The notes under the pieces: generated by a model | The model's database searches: none | Told to the model about the DNA's origin: nothing | What the model saw: only the letters and a program-made list of their open reading frames with translations | NCBI GenBank assembly: GCA_003151315.1 | Contig: PLXF01000119.1 | Coordinates: forward strand, 1 to 9,704 | Direction: 5' to 3' | Origin: Parachlamydiales bacterium | Lineage (GTDB): Bacteria > Chlamydiota > Chlamydiia > Chlamydiales > SM23-39 | DNA length: 9,704 nucleotides | Position numbers and translations under genes: made by a program | Shown: piece by piece, positions 1 through 6,865 of the stretch | Numbering within the stretch: position 1 is the first letter of the stretch | Layout of the letters: every line of letters begins with the position of its first letter

Positions 1-1983
1 ACTCCGGCGCACGATCCCAACGACTTTCAGGCCGGCCTGCGCCACAACCTGCCGCAGATCGACGTAATGGACGAGCACGCGCACATGAACCAGAATGCTG
101 GACCGTACTTGGGTCTAGATAGATATGAAGCGCGCAAGCGGGTGCTGGCCGACTTGCAGGAGCAGGGATTCCTGGTCGGCGAAAAAGACTACGCACTGTC
201 GATCGGCAAGTGCGAGCGCTGCGGAACCGTGGTCGAGCCCCGCCTGTCCGAGCAGTGGTTCATCAAGATCAAGCCGCTCGCCGACCGTGCCAAAGAAGCC
301 GTCGAGAGTGGCGAGATCACGATCGTTCCGGACAACTACCGCCAGATTTACCTGAACTGGATGAACAACATCTATGACTGGTGCATTTCGCGCCAGTTGT
401 GGTGGGGACATCGGATTCCAGCGTGGACCTGCGATGGCTGCAAGCACCTGACGGTCGCGCGGGAAGCTCCTCTCACCTGCGGAGAGTGTGGGAGCACGGC
501 GCTGGAACAGGTGTCCGACGTGCTCGACACCTGGTTTTCTTCTGCTCTCTGGCCCTTTAGCGTAATGGGCTGGCCCGATAAAACAGCCGATCTAGAAAAA
601 TTTTACCCCACCTCGGTTCTGATCACCGGCCACGATATCCTCTTTTTCTGGGTTGCACGGATGATTTTAATGGGAGAGTATACTCAAGGAAAACCCCCAT
701 TCCACGAAACGTTCCTCCACGGCCTTATCTACGGTAAGTCCTATTGGCGCGAAGACTCGGAAGGGGCTATCTCTTACTTAAACGCTACAGAAAAAAAGAG
801 CTACGATCTAGGTACTCCGCTTCCTCAAGAGGTCCATTCGAAATGGGAAAAAATGTCCAAATCGAAGGGAAACATCATCGATCCGATCGAACTCATCGCC
901 GAGTACGGGACCGATGCGCTGCGGATGGCCCTTTGCTCCAGCGTCACCTACGCCCGCCAGATAGATCTCGATCGTCGAAAATTTGAAGAATTTAAAAACT
1001 TCACCAACAAAATTTGGAATGGAGCCCGTTTCGTCTTCATGAACCTCGAAGAGTTCGACGCCTTTGATGAGGGGCTCGATCTCACCACCCTCGCCCTAGA
1101 AGATCGATGGATCCTCTCAGTGCTCAACCGGACCATCGCCGAGGTGAACCAAAACCTCAATAACTACTCTTTCGACAAGGCAGCCACTCGCGCGTACGAA
1201 TTTTTCTGGAACGACTTTTGCGCTATTTATGTAGAACTCGCTAAACCAATCCTCTTTGGAAAAGCCGGTACGCCTGAGCTGAAAAAGAATAAACAAAAGC
1301 TCTTAGCCATCCTCCTCTCCAATTCGATCCGCCTCCTCCACCCTATCGCCCCCTTCATCACCGAGGAGTTGTTTAACCGCCTAAAAGAAAAGTTCTCTAC
1401 GCTCAATAGCGAAGGGAAACAAGATCCCTACACAAAAGAGACGATCCGCGCCCTCCAATCCCCCGCCTGTATACAAGCGCCCTACCCTGAAGTGATCGAC
1501 CCGAGCGATATCGACCTTGACGTGGAAAAAACGTTTGAGAAGATGAACGAGCTCGTCCGCACTATCCGCAATATTCGCGCTGAGATGCAAATCCCCCCCG
1601 GAGAAAAGAACGACCTGACGATCATCGGAACGGGCGAAGAGAGGGAGATGGTGGAGAAACACCAATCGATCCTATTCGCTTTGACGCCGACACGGACCCT
1701 TCAGTTTTCCGAAGAAGAGGGCGCTGCGTTTGGTGCCAATGCTTTAGTGGGGTCCCTGAAATTATGCATCCCTATCCCCGAAGCTCTCAAGGAAAAAGAG
1801 AAGCAAAGGCTCATTAAAGAGCAGGACAAATTAGTAAAAGTCATCGAAGGGTTAAAGGGCAAACTCGCAAACGAAGAATTCACGACGAAAGCTCCCAAAG
1901 AAGTGGTCGAAAAACTAGAGGGGTCTCTCGCTCAAAGCGAAAAGCAGCTCAGCGAAATCCAATCTAAATTACACGGCTCGTGA
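1..1983 (+). CDS. valS: Valine--tRNA ligase, 5'-truncated by the window edge
   Basis: Class I aminoacyl-tRNA synthetase that charges tRNA-Val in the cytoplasm and edits mischarged threonine. The frame is open from base 1 and begins TPAHDPNDF, a conserved ValRS stretch, so the ATG at 67 is internal and the true start lies upstream. 660 codons are visible; ValRS is usually about 900-950 residues, so the HIGH motif and part of the editing domain are missing. The frame carries Cys pairs of CxxC type (bases 211-222, 430-441, 478-489) typical of zinc-ribbon segments, the conserved DTWFSSALWPF block (523-555), KMSKS (850-864), an anticodon-binding domain, and a Lys/Glu-rich C-terminal coiled coil (about 1780-1980). 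From about base 540 onward it resembles chlamydial ValRS from memory, including a GKSYWR-type segment. The first 540 bases are richer in GC and use more CTG leucine codons. It ends 55 bases from a convergent gene. Confidence 0.95.
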   Translation, partial: TPAHDPNDFQAGLRHNLPQIDVMDEHAHMNQNAGPYLGLDRYEARKRVLADLQEQGFLVGEKDYALSIGKCERCGTVVEPRLSEQWFIKIKPLADRAKEAVESGEITIVPDNYRQIYLNWMNNIYDWCISRQLWWGHRIPAWTCDGCKHLTVAREAPLTCGECGSTALEQVSDVLDTWFSSALWPFSVMGWPDKTADLEKFYPTSVLITGHDILFFWVARMILMGEYTQGKPPFHETFLHGLIYGKSYWREDSEGAISYLNATEKKSYDLGTPLPQEVHSKWEKMSKSKGNIIDPIELIAEYGTDALRMALCSSVTYARQIDLDRRKFEEFKNFTNKIWNGARFVFMNLEEFDAFDEGLDLTTLALEDRWILSVLNRTIAEVNQNLNNYSFDKAATRAYEFFWNDFCAIYVELAKPILFGKAGTPELKKNKQKLLAILLSNSIRLLHPIAPFITEELFNRLKEKFSTLNSEGKQDPYTKETIRALQSPACIQAPYPEVIDPSDIDLDVEKTFEKMNELVRTIRNIRAEMQIPPGEKNDLTIIGTGEEREMVEKHQSILFALTPTRTLQFSEEEGAAFGANALVGSLKLCIPIPEALKEKEKQRLIKEQDKLVKVIEGLKGKLANEEFTTKAPKEVVEKLEGSLAQSEKQLSEIQSKLHGS

Positions 1984-1993
1984 TTCAAATAGC

Positions 1994-2022
1994 AAAAGGA
2001 CGGGATAAAACCCGCCCCTTTT
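1994..2022. terminator. Two-sided rho-independent terminator between convergent genes
   Basis: AAAAGG-A-CGGG pairs with CCCG-CC-CCTTTT around the loop ATAAAA, giving a 4-bp GC stem and a 6-bp outer stem with a small internal loop. An A-run precedes and a T-run follows, so the hairpin reads as a terminator from both strands. It lies 10 bases after the valS stop and just beyond the end of the minus-strand gene, so it probably serves both. Confidence 0.75.
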
Positions 2023-2030
2023 CTTCATAA

Positions 2031-2051
2031 CGTAAAATTTATGATTTTACG
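2031..2051. repeat. Perfect 8-bp hairpin over the stop codon of the secreted-protein gene
   Basis: CGTAAAAT (2031-2038) pairs exactly with ATTTTACG (2044-2051) around a 5-base loop. The loop and inner arm contain the stop (2039-2041) and last codons of the minus-strand gene. It is AT-rich and lies directly before the stronger terminator hairpin, so it may assist termination or protect the 3' end; that role is inferred. Confidence 0.5.
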
Positions 2052-2665
2052 TAAATGATACCAATGGTTGTTGATGCGCCAGGCTCATTGCCCTTCTCAT
2101 CAACCCAAGCATCGAGCGCTTTGCTCTCTAAGTAATTATCAGCTGTACGGAAGCGGATCTGATAGATTCCCGGTTCCATTGGAGCTGTTAAAGAAAATTG
2201 CTCAGTCGCGGACCCTCCATATACCCCTAAAGTTCTCCCAATGGTGGTTTGAGGACCTTTTCCGTATAGGCCGATTACCACACGGTACACGTTTAAAGTA
2301 TGTGCAGCTTCAGAGTTCAGAGAGCAGACAACCTCTCCGTGGATTGTCTCGCCTGGGTGTACAAAGAGTACCTTGCCCCGATTATTGAGCTTTAGCTGGC
2401 TTAATGTCTCAACCCCAGAGCTAGCGTGATCTTGAACTATCCCCTTCCAGGAATAATTCTCTAAATAATCTTGGATTTTTCCGAAATCATCGCCCAAATT
2501 GTCGATGCCTTTTTTCAAGGCATCAGCAGATTGGTTGATAAGATCTCTCACTTTTTGGTCGAAATTCTCAGCGTGTGCTTGTATTCCACCAGCACAGCAA
2601 AGAATGACAACTAATGGTGATACCCAAGCTAGCAGTCTTTTTGATCTAATTTTTTCGTTTTTCAT
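2039..2665 (-). CDS. Small secreted protein of unknown function
   Basis: A 208-residue protein I do not recognise. I start it at the ATG at 2665 rather than the in-frame GTG at 2719, because AGAGGTG lies 5 bases upstream and the N-terminus is then a clean signal peptide: basic MKNEKIRSKR, hydrophobic LLAWVSPLVVILCCAGG, and a signal peptidase I site after AHA (residue 32). The two cysteines in the core do not make a proper lipobox. Residues 33-95 look helical and charged. Residues 96-208 are rich in Gly, Val, Thr and aromatics with alternating hydrophobics, including a TAPMEPGIYQIRF stretch, which suggests a beta-sandwich domain. The product is probably exported to the periplasm or beyond. It stands alone, convergent to valS and divergent from the cyo operon. 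I found no convincing -10/-35 pair upstream. Confidence 0.75.
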   Translation of the reverse strand: MKNEKIRSKRLLAWVSPLVVILCCAGGIQAHAENFDQKVRDLINQSADALKKGIDNLGDDFGKIQDYLENYSWKGIVQDHASSGVETLSQLKLNNRGKVLFVHPGETIHGEVVCSLNSEAAHTLNVYRVVIGLYGKGPQTTIGRTLGVYGGSATEQFSLTAPMEPGIYQIRFRTADNYLESKALDAWVDEKGNEPGASTTIGIIYVKS

Positions 2666-2668
2666 AAA

Positions 2669-2675
2669 CACCTCT
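2669..2675 (-). promoter_or_regulatory. Ribosome binding site that decides the secreted-protein start
   Basis: On the minus strand this reads AGAGGTG, with 5 bases between its AGG core and the ATG at 2665. The longer GTG start at 2719 has no comparable site and would put 18 polar residues ahead of the signal peptide. Confidence 0.7.
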
Positions 2676-2848
2676 TGGTTAAATTGTTTTTGCAATTTCT
2701 CATTTGGTTTTATGGCCACACTAACCCACCTGTTACAGCGCTAGTGCAGACGCGAACATTTTAACTCTCTCCACCTTTTTATCAAACCTTTAACATACAA
2801 AACGGCTCATTGCTGGCCCACAAAAACCGATTCTTGAATCACGTTGGG

Positions 2849-3020
2849 TATATAGCGCTTCCGCTTGAAAGGTACCCAAGATTTTTGTTTTAACAGTTCA
2901 GCTTTTTAACTATTTTGGCAGGGTTGCTATTCGAAGACCATAGGACCCTGCCAAAATAGTTAAAAAGATGAATTGTTAAAACGGAAATATTGGGTGCCTT
3001 TCAAGTGAAACCACTATATA
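2849..3020. repeat. Large imperfect palindrome (76-base arms), MITE-like or cruciform-forming
   Basis: The left arm (2849-2924) matches the reverse complement of the right arm (2945-3020) at 66 of 76 positions by hand count. The inner 23 bases are perfect (2902-2924 with 2945-2967), and 5 of the 10 mismatches would be G-U pairs in RNA. The 20-base centre contains a further CTAT/ATAG pairing. Both outer ends begin with TATATAG/CTATATA, as would fit a small element flanked by TA. It has no coding content. It occupies most of the 421-base gap between the divergent secreted-protein gene and cyoA; bases 2676-2848 show nothing else I can name. A non-autonomous mobile element remnant is my preferred reading; a regulatory cruciform is possible. 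Confidence 0.8.
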
Positions 3021-3032
3021 CACCCTTTTCTG

Positions 3033-3061
3033 TAGACACAAGAAATCTGATCTTGTAAAAA
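3033..3061 (+). promoter_or_regulatory. Candidate cyo operon promoter with an inverted repeat in its spacer
   Basis: TAGACA (3033-3038) and TAAAAA (3056-3061) are 17 bases apart, with 5/6 and 4/6 matches to sigma-70 consensus. Inside them ACAAGA (3038-3043) and TCTTGT (3051-3056) form a 6-bp inverted repeat with a 7-base centre, positioned like an operator. A second, weaker option is TTGTAA (3053-3058) with TATTTA (3076-3081), which would start transcription almost at the ATG. The choice is inferred. Confidence 0.4.
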
Positions 3062-3086
3062 GGATCTAAATCAACTATTTATTTGA

Positions 3087-3956
3087 ATGAGACACAAACC
3101 TAAGCTCCTCCTCTTAGCCGGCTTGCTCCTTTCTGTTGCTATAGCGGCTCTCCTCTATGTTTTCACCCACGACGTGGCCGTTTTAAACCCAGCAGGAGAA
3201 ATCGGACATAAGCAGCATCGACTCCTATTGGTTTCTAGCTACTTAATGTTGCTAATCGTGATTCCCACTGTGATCCTCACCTTCTGCATCTCTTGGAAAT
3301 ATCGGGAATCGAACCACAAAACGACCTATCGCCCCAATTGGGACTTTAGCCTACTGGCCGAGAGCATCTGGTGGACCATTCCATTTGTCTTGATGGCGAT
3401 TTTGGGGGTGATCACCTGGAGAGCATGCCACGAACTTGACCCTTTTAAACCCATTGTCTCCGATAAAAAGCCTCTGACCATTCAGGCTGTTGCCCTTAAG
3501 TGGAAGTGGCTCTTTATCTATCCCGATTTAGGGATCGCTACGGTCAATTATCTCCCTTTTCCCGAGAAGACTCCGCTCCATTTTGAAATCACCTCCGATG
3601 GTCCTATGAACTCCTTTTGGATTCCTAAACTCGGCGGACAGATTTATGCCATGGCGGGGATGAAATCGGAGCTCAATTTAATTGCCAATCAGGAAGGGAG
3701 TTATCGAGGGTGTTCAGCTAACTTAAGCGGCGAAGGGTTTTCGGGCATGGTCTTTACCGCAGAGTCGCTCTCAGAAGGAAATTTCGACAATTGGACAAGA
3801 ACGGCCATGATCTCCACCAATCGCCTTAATCTCCAATCGTATAACGAATTAGCCGAACCTAGCCAATACAATGAACAAGCTGTCTATCGACTCGGAGATG
3901 GAGGGCTCTTCGATCAGATAATTATGAAATATATGACGCCTCAAGGTACCCCATGA
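3087..3956 (+). CDS. cyoA: Cytochrome bo3 quinol oxidase subunit II
   Basis: Membrane-anchored subunit II of the heme-copper quinol oxidase, which oxidises quinol in the cytoplasmic membrane and reduces oxygen to water. 289 residues, close to the family but with a shorter C-terminal tail than E. coli (315). Hydrophobic segments lie at about 8-26, 45-70 and 92-113, then a cupredoxin-like periplasmic domain with KWKWLFIYPDLGIATVN, MNSFWIPKLGGQIYAMAGM and SGEGFSGM, all nearly as in E. coli CyoA. The copper-A ligands of cytochrome c oxidases are absent, as expected for a quinol oxidase; Cys209 lies beside, not at, a ligand position. No cysteine occurs before residue 67, so the E. coli lipoprotein site is lost. 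The start is bounded by an in-frame TGA immediately upstream (3084-3086) and has no Shine-Dalgarno sequence within normal distance. It overlaps cyoB by 4 bases. Confidence 0.95.
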   Translation: MRHKPKLLLLAGLLLSVAIAALLYVFTHDVAVLNPAGEIGHKQHRLLLVSSYLMLLIVIPTVILTFCISWKYRESNHKTTYRPNWDFSLLAESIWWTIPFVLMAILGVITWRACHELDPFKPIVSDKKPLTIQAVALKWKWLFIYPDLGIATVNYLPFPEKTPLHFEITSDGPMNSFWIPKLGGQIYAMAGMKSELNLIANQEGSYRGCSANLSGEGFSGMVFTAESLSEGNFDNWTRTAMISTNRLNLQSYNELAEPSQYNEQAVYRLGDGGLFDQIIMKYMTPQGTP

Positions 3957-5929
3957 CCCTATTTGCGAATTTTTTATATGGACGATTGACCCCTCAGGCG
4001 TTTCAGCACAATCCTATCGAGATGTCGGTCGGCATAGGAACTTTGATTGCCGGAGCTGCGATCATCACCCTTTTGACCTATTATAAGAAATGGAGATGGC
4101 TCTGGTTCGACTGGCTCACCTCGGTCGACCATAAGAAAATCGGCATCATGTATTTCGTCATGTCCTCTGCCATGCTGTTTAAAGCTCTCGTCGAAGCCTC
4201 CATGATGCGCGCGCATCAGGTGGTCTCCGTTGGAGATTCATTCGGCTTTTTGGAAACGAGTCATTACCAGCAGCTCTTTAGCGCTCATGGAACCGCCATG
4301 ATCTTCTTTGTTGCAACGGGTTTCGTCTTTGGGCTTATTAACTACTTCATTCCGCTACAAATCGGCGCGCGCGACGTGGCATTCCCCTTTCTAAATTCTT
4401 TGAGCTTCTGGATGTTTGCTGCAGGGTCCGTTACGCTGATCGTCTCTTTGAGCATCGGAAATTTTTCTGGAGCCGGTTGGTCTGGTTATCCTCCCCTTTC
4501 CGGCATTGAGGAAAACCCCGGCGTGGGGATCGACTATTGGCTCTGGAGTATCCAATTATCGGGAGCGGGAACGCTCCTTTCGGGAGTGAATTTCTTAGTC
4601 ACTATTTATAAGATGCGCTGTCCCGGAATGACGATGATGCGGATGCCCCTCTTTGTTTGGTCCGTCTTAGTCTCCCTCGTTTTGATTGTATTCGCTTTCC
4701 CGATCCTAACCGCAACCGCCGCCCTCCTTTCGTTAGATCGCACCTTCGGCACCCACTTCTTTACTCCCGACTTTGGGGGCAATCCGATGCTCTACATCAA
4801 CCTCTTTTGGGCTTGGGGCCATCCTGAGGTCTATATTTTGATGATGCCCGCCTTCGGGATGTTCTCTGAGTTTATCCCCGTTTTTTGCAAAAAACGACTT
4901 TTTGGCTACACCTCGATGGTTTGGGCCCTTATAGCGATTACGGTCCTCTCCTTTCTCGTTTGGCTTCACCACTTTTTTACGATGGGAGCCGGACCTGGCG
5001 TCAACGCCTTTTTCGGTTTTATGACGATGATCATCGCCATTCCGACTGGGGTGAAAATCTTCAACTGGCTCTTCACTATGTACGATGGGAAGGTAACTCT
5101 AGCCTCTCCGATGGTGTGGTTCATCGGTTTTGTCGCGATTTTTTCTTTAGGGGGGATGTACGGCGTATTGATGTCGGTCGCCCCCGTTGATTTCCAGGTC
5201 CATAACAGCCTTTTCCTCATCGCTCACTTCCATTCTATGCTCGTTGGCGGCGTCCTATTTGGCCTGTTTGCCGGGCTTACCTATTGGTTTCCGAAGATGT
5301 TTGGCTTTAAGCTTAATGATAAACTGGGTGATTGGGCCGCCTTTTGTTGGATTTTCGGATTTTTAGTCGCCTTTACCCCCCTCTACATTTTAGGTCTGAT
5401 GGGCGCTACAAGGAGGATGGACCACTACGACGCCTCGACAGGATGGCAGCCCCTATTTATCGTAGCGGCTATTGGTCTGGTGATCGTCTTTATGGGCGTT
5501 GGACTACAATGTTTACAGCTGTTGGTAAGTTTTAGAGACCGGAAAAAAAATCGGGACACAACGGGCGATCCCTGGGATGGAAGAACCTTGGAGTGGAGCC
5601 TCTCCTCACCGCCTCCTTTTTACAACTTCGCTGTTATCCCTGAAGTGCACGAAAGGGACCCTTTTTGGGCCGAAAAACAGAAAGGTCTTTCCTCTAAAAA
5701 ACCGGTGTATGAGGCGATCCACATGCCGAAAAACACCCCTCTTGGACTCTATATTGGGGTCTTTAGCTTCTTCTTCGGATTTGCTGCCGTCTGGTATATC
5801 GTCTGGCTCGCTGTTGTCAGCGCCGTCGGAGTTGTTGCCTGCCTCATTGTCCGCCTTATGGATCGGCACACGGAGACCTTTATTACTCCCGAAGAGATCG
5901 AACGGATCGAAAAGGAGTGCCGCGCATGA
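3953..5929 (+). CDS. cyoB: Cytochrome bo3 quinol oxidase subunit I (catalytic)
   Basis: Catalytic, proton-pumping subunit holding low-spin heme b and the heme o3/CuB centre. 658 residues against 663 in E. coli, collinear with an offset of +6 from memory. Visible ligands: His112 and His427 (heme b), His425 (heme o3), His290 in HPEVY with Tyr294, and His339/His340 (CuB). Proton-path residues are kept: Asp141, Glu292, Lys368. So is the paired Arg of MGATRRM. At the quinol site His104 and Gln107 match E. coli His98 and Gln101, but Lys77 and Glu81 replace Arg71 and Asp75. Sequence through the C-terminal extra helices (GDPWDGRTLEWSLSSPPPFYNFAV, split here by meaning only) is as expected. Start ATG overlaps the cyoA stop (ATGA) with AAGG six bases upstream; its own stop overlaps the cyoC start. 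Confidence 0.97.
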   Translation: MTLFANFLYGRLTPQAFQHNPIEMSVGIGTLIAGAAIITLLTYYKKWRWLWFDWLTSVDHKKIGIMYFVMSSAMLFKALVEASMMRAHQVVSVGDSFGFLETSHYQQLFSAHGTAMIFFVATGFVFGLINYFIPLQIGARDVAFPFLNSLSFWMFAAGSVTLIVSLSIGNFSGAGWSGYPPLSGIEENPGVGIDYWLWSIQLSGAGTLLSGVNFLVTIYKMRCPGMTMMRMPLFVWSVLVSLVLIVFAFPILTATAALLSLDRTFGTHFFTPDFGGNPMLYINLFWAWGHPEVYILMMPAFGMFSEFIPVFCKKRLFGYTSMVWALIAITVLSFLVWLHHFFTMGAGPGVNAFFGFMTMIIAIPTGVKIFNWLFTMYDGKVTLASPMVWFIGFVAIFSLGGMYGVLMSVAPVDFQVHNSLFLIAHFHSMLVGGVLFGLFAGLTYWFPKMFGFKLNDKLGDWAAFCWIFGFLVAFTPLYILGLMGATRRMDHYDASTGWQPLFIVAAIGLVIVFMGVGLQCLQLLVSFRDRKKNRDTTGDPWDGRTLEWSLSSPPPFYNFAVIPEVHERDPFWAEKQKGLSSKKPVYEAIHMPKNTPLGLYIGVFSFFFGFAAVWYIVWLAVVSAVGVVACLIVRLMDRHTETFITPEEIERIEKECRA

Positions 5930-6528
5930 GCCATCCCGAAAAATATCCCGATCCCCATAACGATATAAACGCGAATACCGTTTTTGGATTTTGGATCTAC
6001 CTAATGACCGATTTCATCCTATTCGCTACGTTATTTGCCACCTACGCCGTTCTAGAAAAGGGGACCTTCGGCGGGCCCACAGCCAAGCAGCTCTTCCATC
6101 TTCCCTACGTCCTTGTCGAGACGCTCCTTCTCCTAGGCAGTAGTTTCACTTGCGGCCTGGCCACTTTGCATATCGAAAAAAACAATATCAGGAAACTTAG
6201 TGGATGGTACGGAGCGACGTTCGCCCTAGGTCTCGCCTTCTTACTCATGGTGGGTGCAGAATTTGTCCAACTGATTAACGAGGGGCATACGTGGGATAAA
6301 AGCGCCTTTCTCTCTGCCTACTTTACCCTAATCGGCACGCACGCTATCCATATCTTTTTCGGCCTTCTATTCATCCCCGTGTTTATCGGAGACGTTTTGC
6401 GGCGAGGGCTTATTCCTGTTACGATCCGTAGGCTAACTTGCCTAAAACTGTTCTGGTTTTTTTCTTATATCGTTTGGATTTTTATGTTCACCTTTGTCTA
6501 CCTAATGGGAGTGTCATCCAATGGATAG
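5926..6528 (+). CDS. cyoC: Cytochrome bo3 quinol oxidase subunit III
   Basis: Five-helix integral membrane subunit III of the quinol oxidase, thought to support complex stability and proton uptake. I choose the ATG at 5926, giving 200 residues, over the GTG at 5917: AAAGGAG sits 8 bases before the ATG and the ATG shares an ATGA with the cyoB stop. Family motifs are FGFWIYLMTD (20-29), VETLLLLGSSFT (64-75), Glu112 and GTHAIHIFFGL (137-147). The E. coli protein carries four more residues and a His-rich N-terminus that is reduced here. Odd point: the conserved FWHFxDxVW block of the last helix reads FWFFSYIVW, so both the His and the Asp are replaced (Phe178, Tyr181). It overlaps cyoD by 8 bases. 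Confidence 0.95.
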   Translation: MSHPEKYPDPHNDINANTVFGFWIYLMTDFILFATLFATYAVLEKGTFGGPTAKQLFHLPYVLVETLLLLGSSFTCGLATLHIEKNNIRKLSGWYGATFALGLAFLLMVGAEFVQLINEGHTWDKSAFLSAYFTLIGTHAIHIFFGLLFIPVFIGDVLRRGLIPVTIRRLTCLKLFWFFSYIVWIFMFTFVYLMGVSSNG

Positions 6529-6865
6529 AGAATATAGAGCAATAGAGCTCACAGAACACGGCAGCTTCAAATCCTATTTACTCGGATTTGTCCTCTCCCT
6601 TATTTTCACTTTTGCCGCCTTTTTTATTATCTATTCGGAGCTCTTGCCGACACCTGCCTCCCAATATACGATCTCTTTTCTTGCCATTGCCCAATCTTGG
6701 GTATTGTTAGCCCTATTTTTGCACTTAGGAAAAGAGTCTAAACCTCGCTGGAATCTTCTGATTTTCCTCTTTATGGTTCTAGTCACTGTAATTGTTGTTT
6801 TCGGATCCCTGTGGATTATGCACCACCTCAGCTATAATCTGATGCCACCGATGGATCACTCATGA
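6521..6865 (+). CDS. cyoD: Cytochrome bo3 quinol oxidase subunit IV
   Basis: Small subunit IV of the quinol oxidase, 114 residues (109 in E. coli), with membrane segments at about 19-38, 49-69 and 78-100. Shared features with E. coli CyoD are the GSxKxYxxGFxLS entry, the AxxQxxVxLxxFLH centre (seen as AIAQSWVLLALFLHL) and the GSxWIMxxLxYNxM end. It acts in assembly of the CuB centre and stability of the complex. The start overlaps the cyoC stop by 8 bases with GGGAG nine bases upstream, and its stop overlaps the cyoE start as ATGA, pointing to translational coupling. Confidence 0.93.
   Translation: MDREYRAIELTEHGSFKSYLLGFVLSLIFTFAAFFIIYSELLPTPASQYTISFLAIAQSWVLLALFLHLGKESKPRWNLLIFLFMVLVTVIVVFGSLWIMHHLSYNLMPPMDHS

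Noticed and set aside
2594..2612. Lipobox in the secreted protein (VVILCC)
   Set aside because: The residue before each Cys is Leu or Cys rather than Gly/Ala/Ser, and a better signal peptidase I site (AHA) follows.
2666..2719. Longer start (GTG at 2719) for the secreted-protein gene
   Set aside because: It adds 18 polar residues before a clear signal peptide, and the ATG at 2665 has a good ribosome site.
2068..2744. Plus-strand open frames opposite the secreted-protein gene
   Set aside because: Their products show no domain pattern and lie antisense to a gene with a signal peptide and ribosome site.
2849..3020. CRISPR array or small RNA gene in the repeat region
   Set aside because: There is one inverted pair with diverged arms, no direct repeats with spacers, and no promoter-terminator pair marking an RNA gene.
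3705..3750. Copper-A site in CyoA, suggested by GCSANLSGEGFSGM
   Set aside because: Aligned to E. coli CyoA the ligand positions hold Ser and Phe; Cys209 is one residue off. The subunit is of quinol-oxidase type.
4733..5220. Open frames on both strands within cyoB
   Set aside because: They are shadows of the well-supported cyoB frame, without ribosome sites or recognisable products.
5917..5925. GTG at 5917 as cyoC start
   Set aside because: The ribosome site AAAGGAG overlaps this GTG and is correctly spaced only for the ATG at 5926, which also forms the ATGA junction with cyoB.
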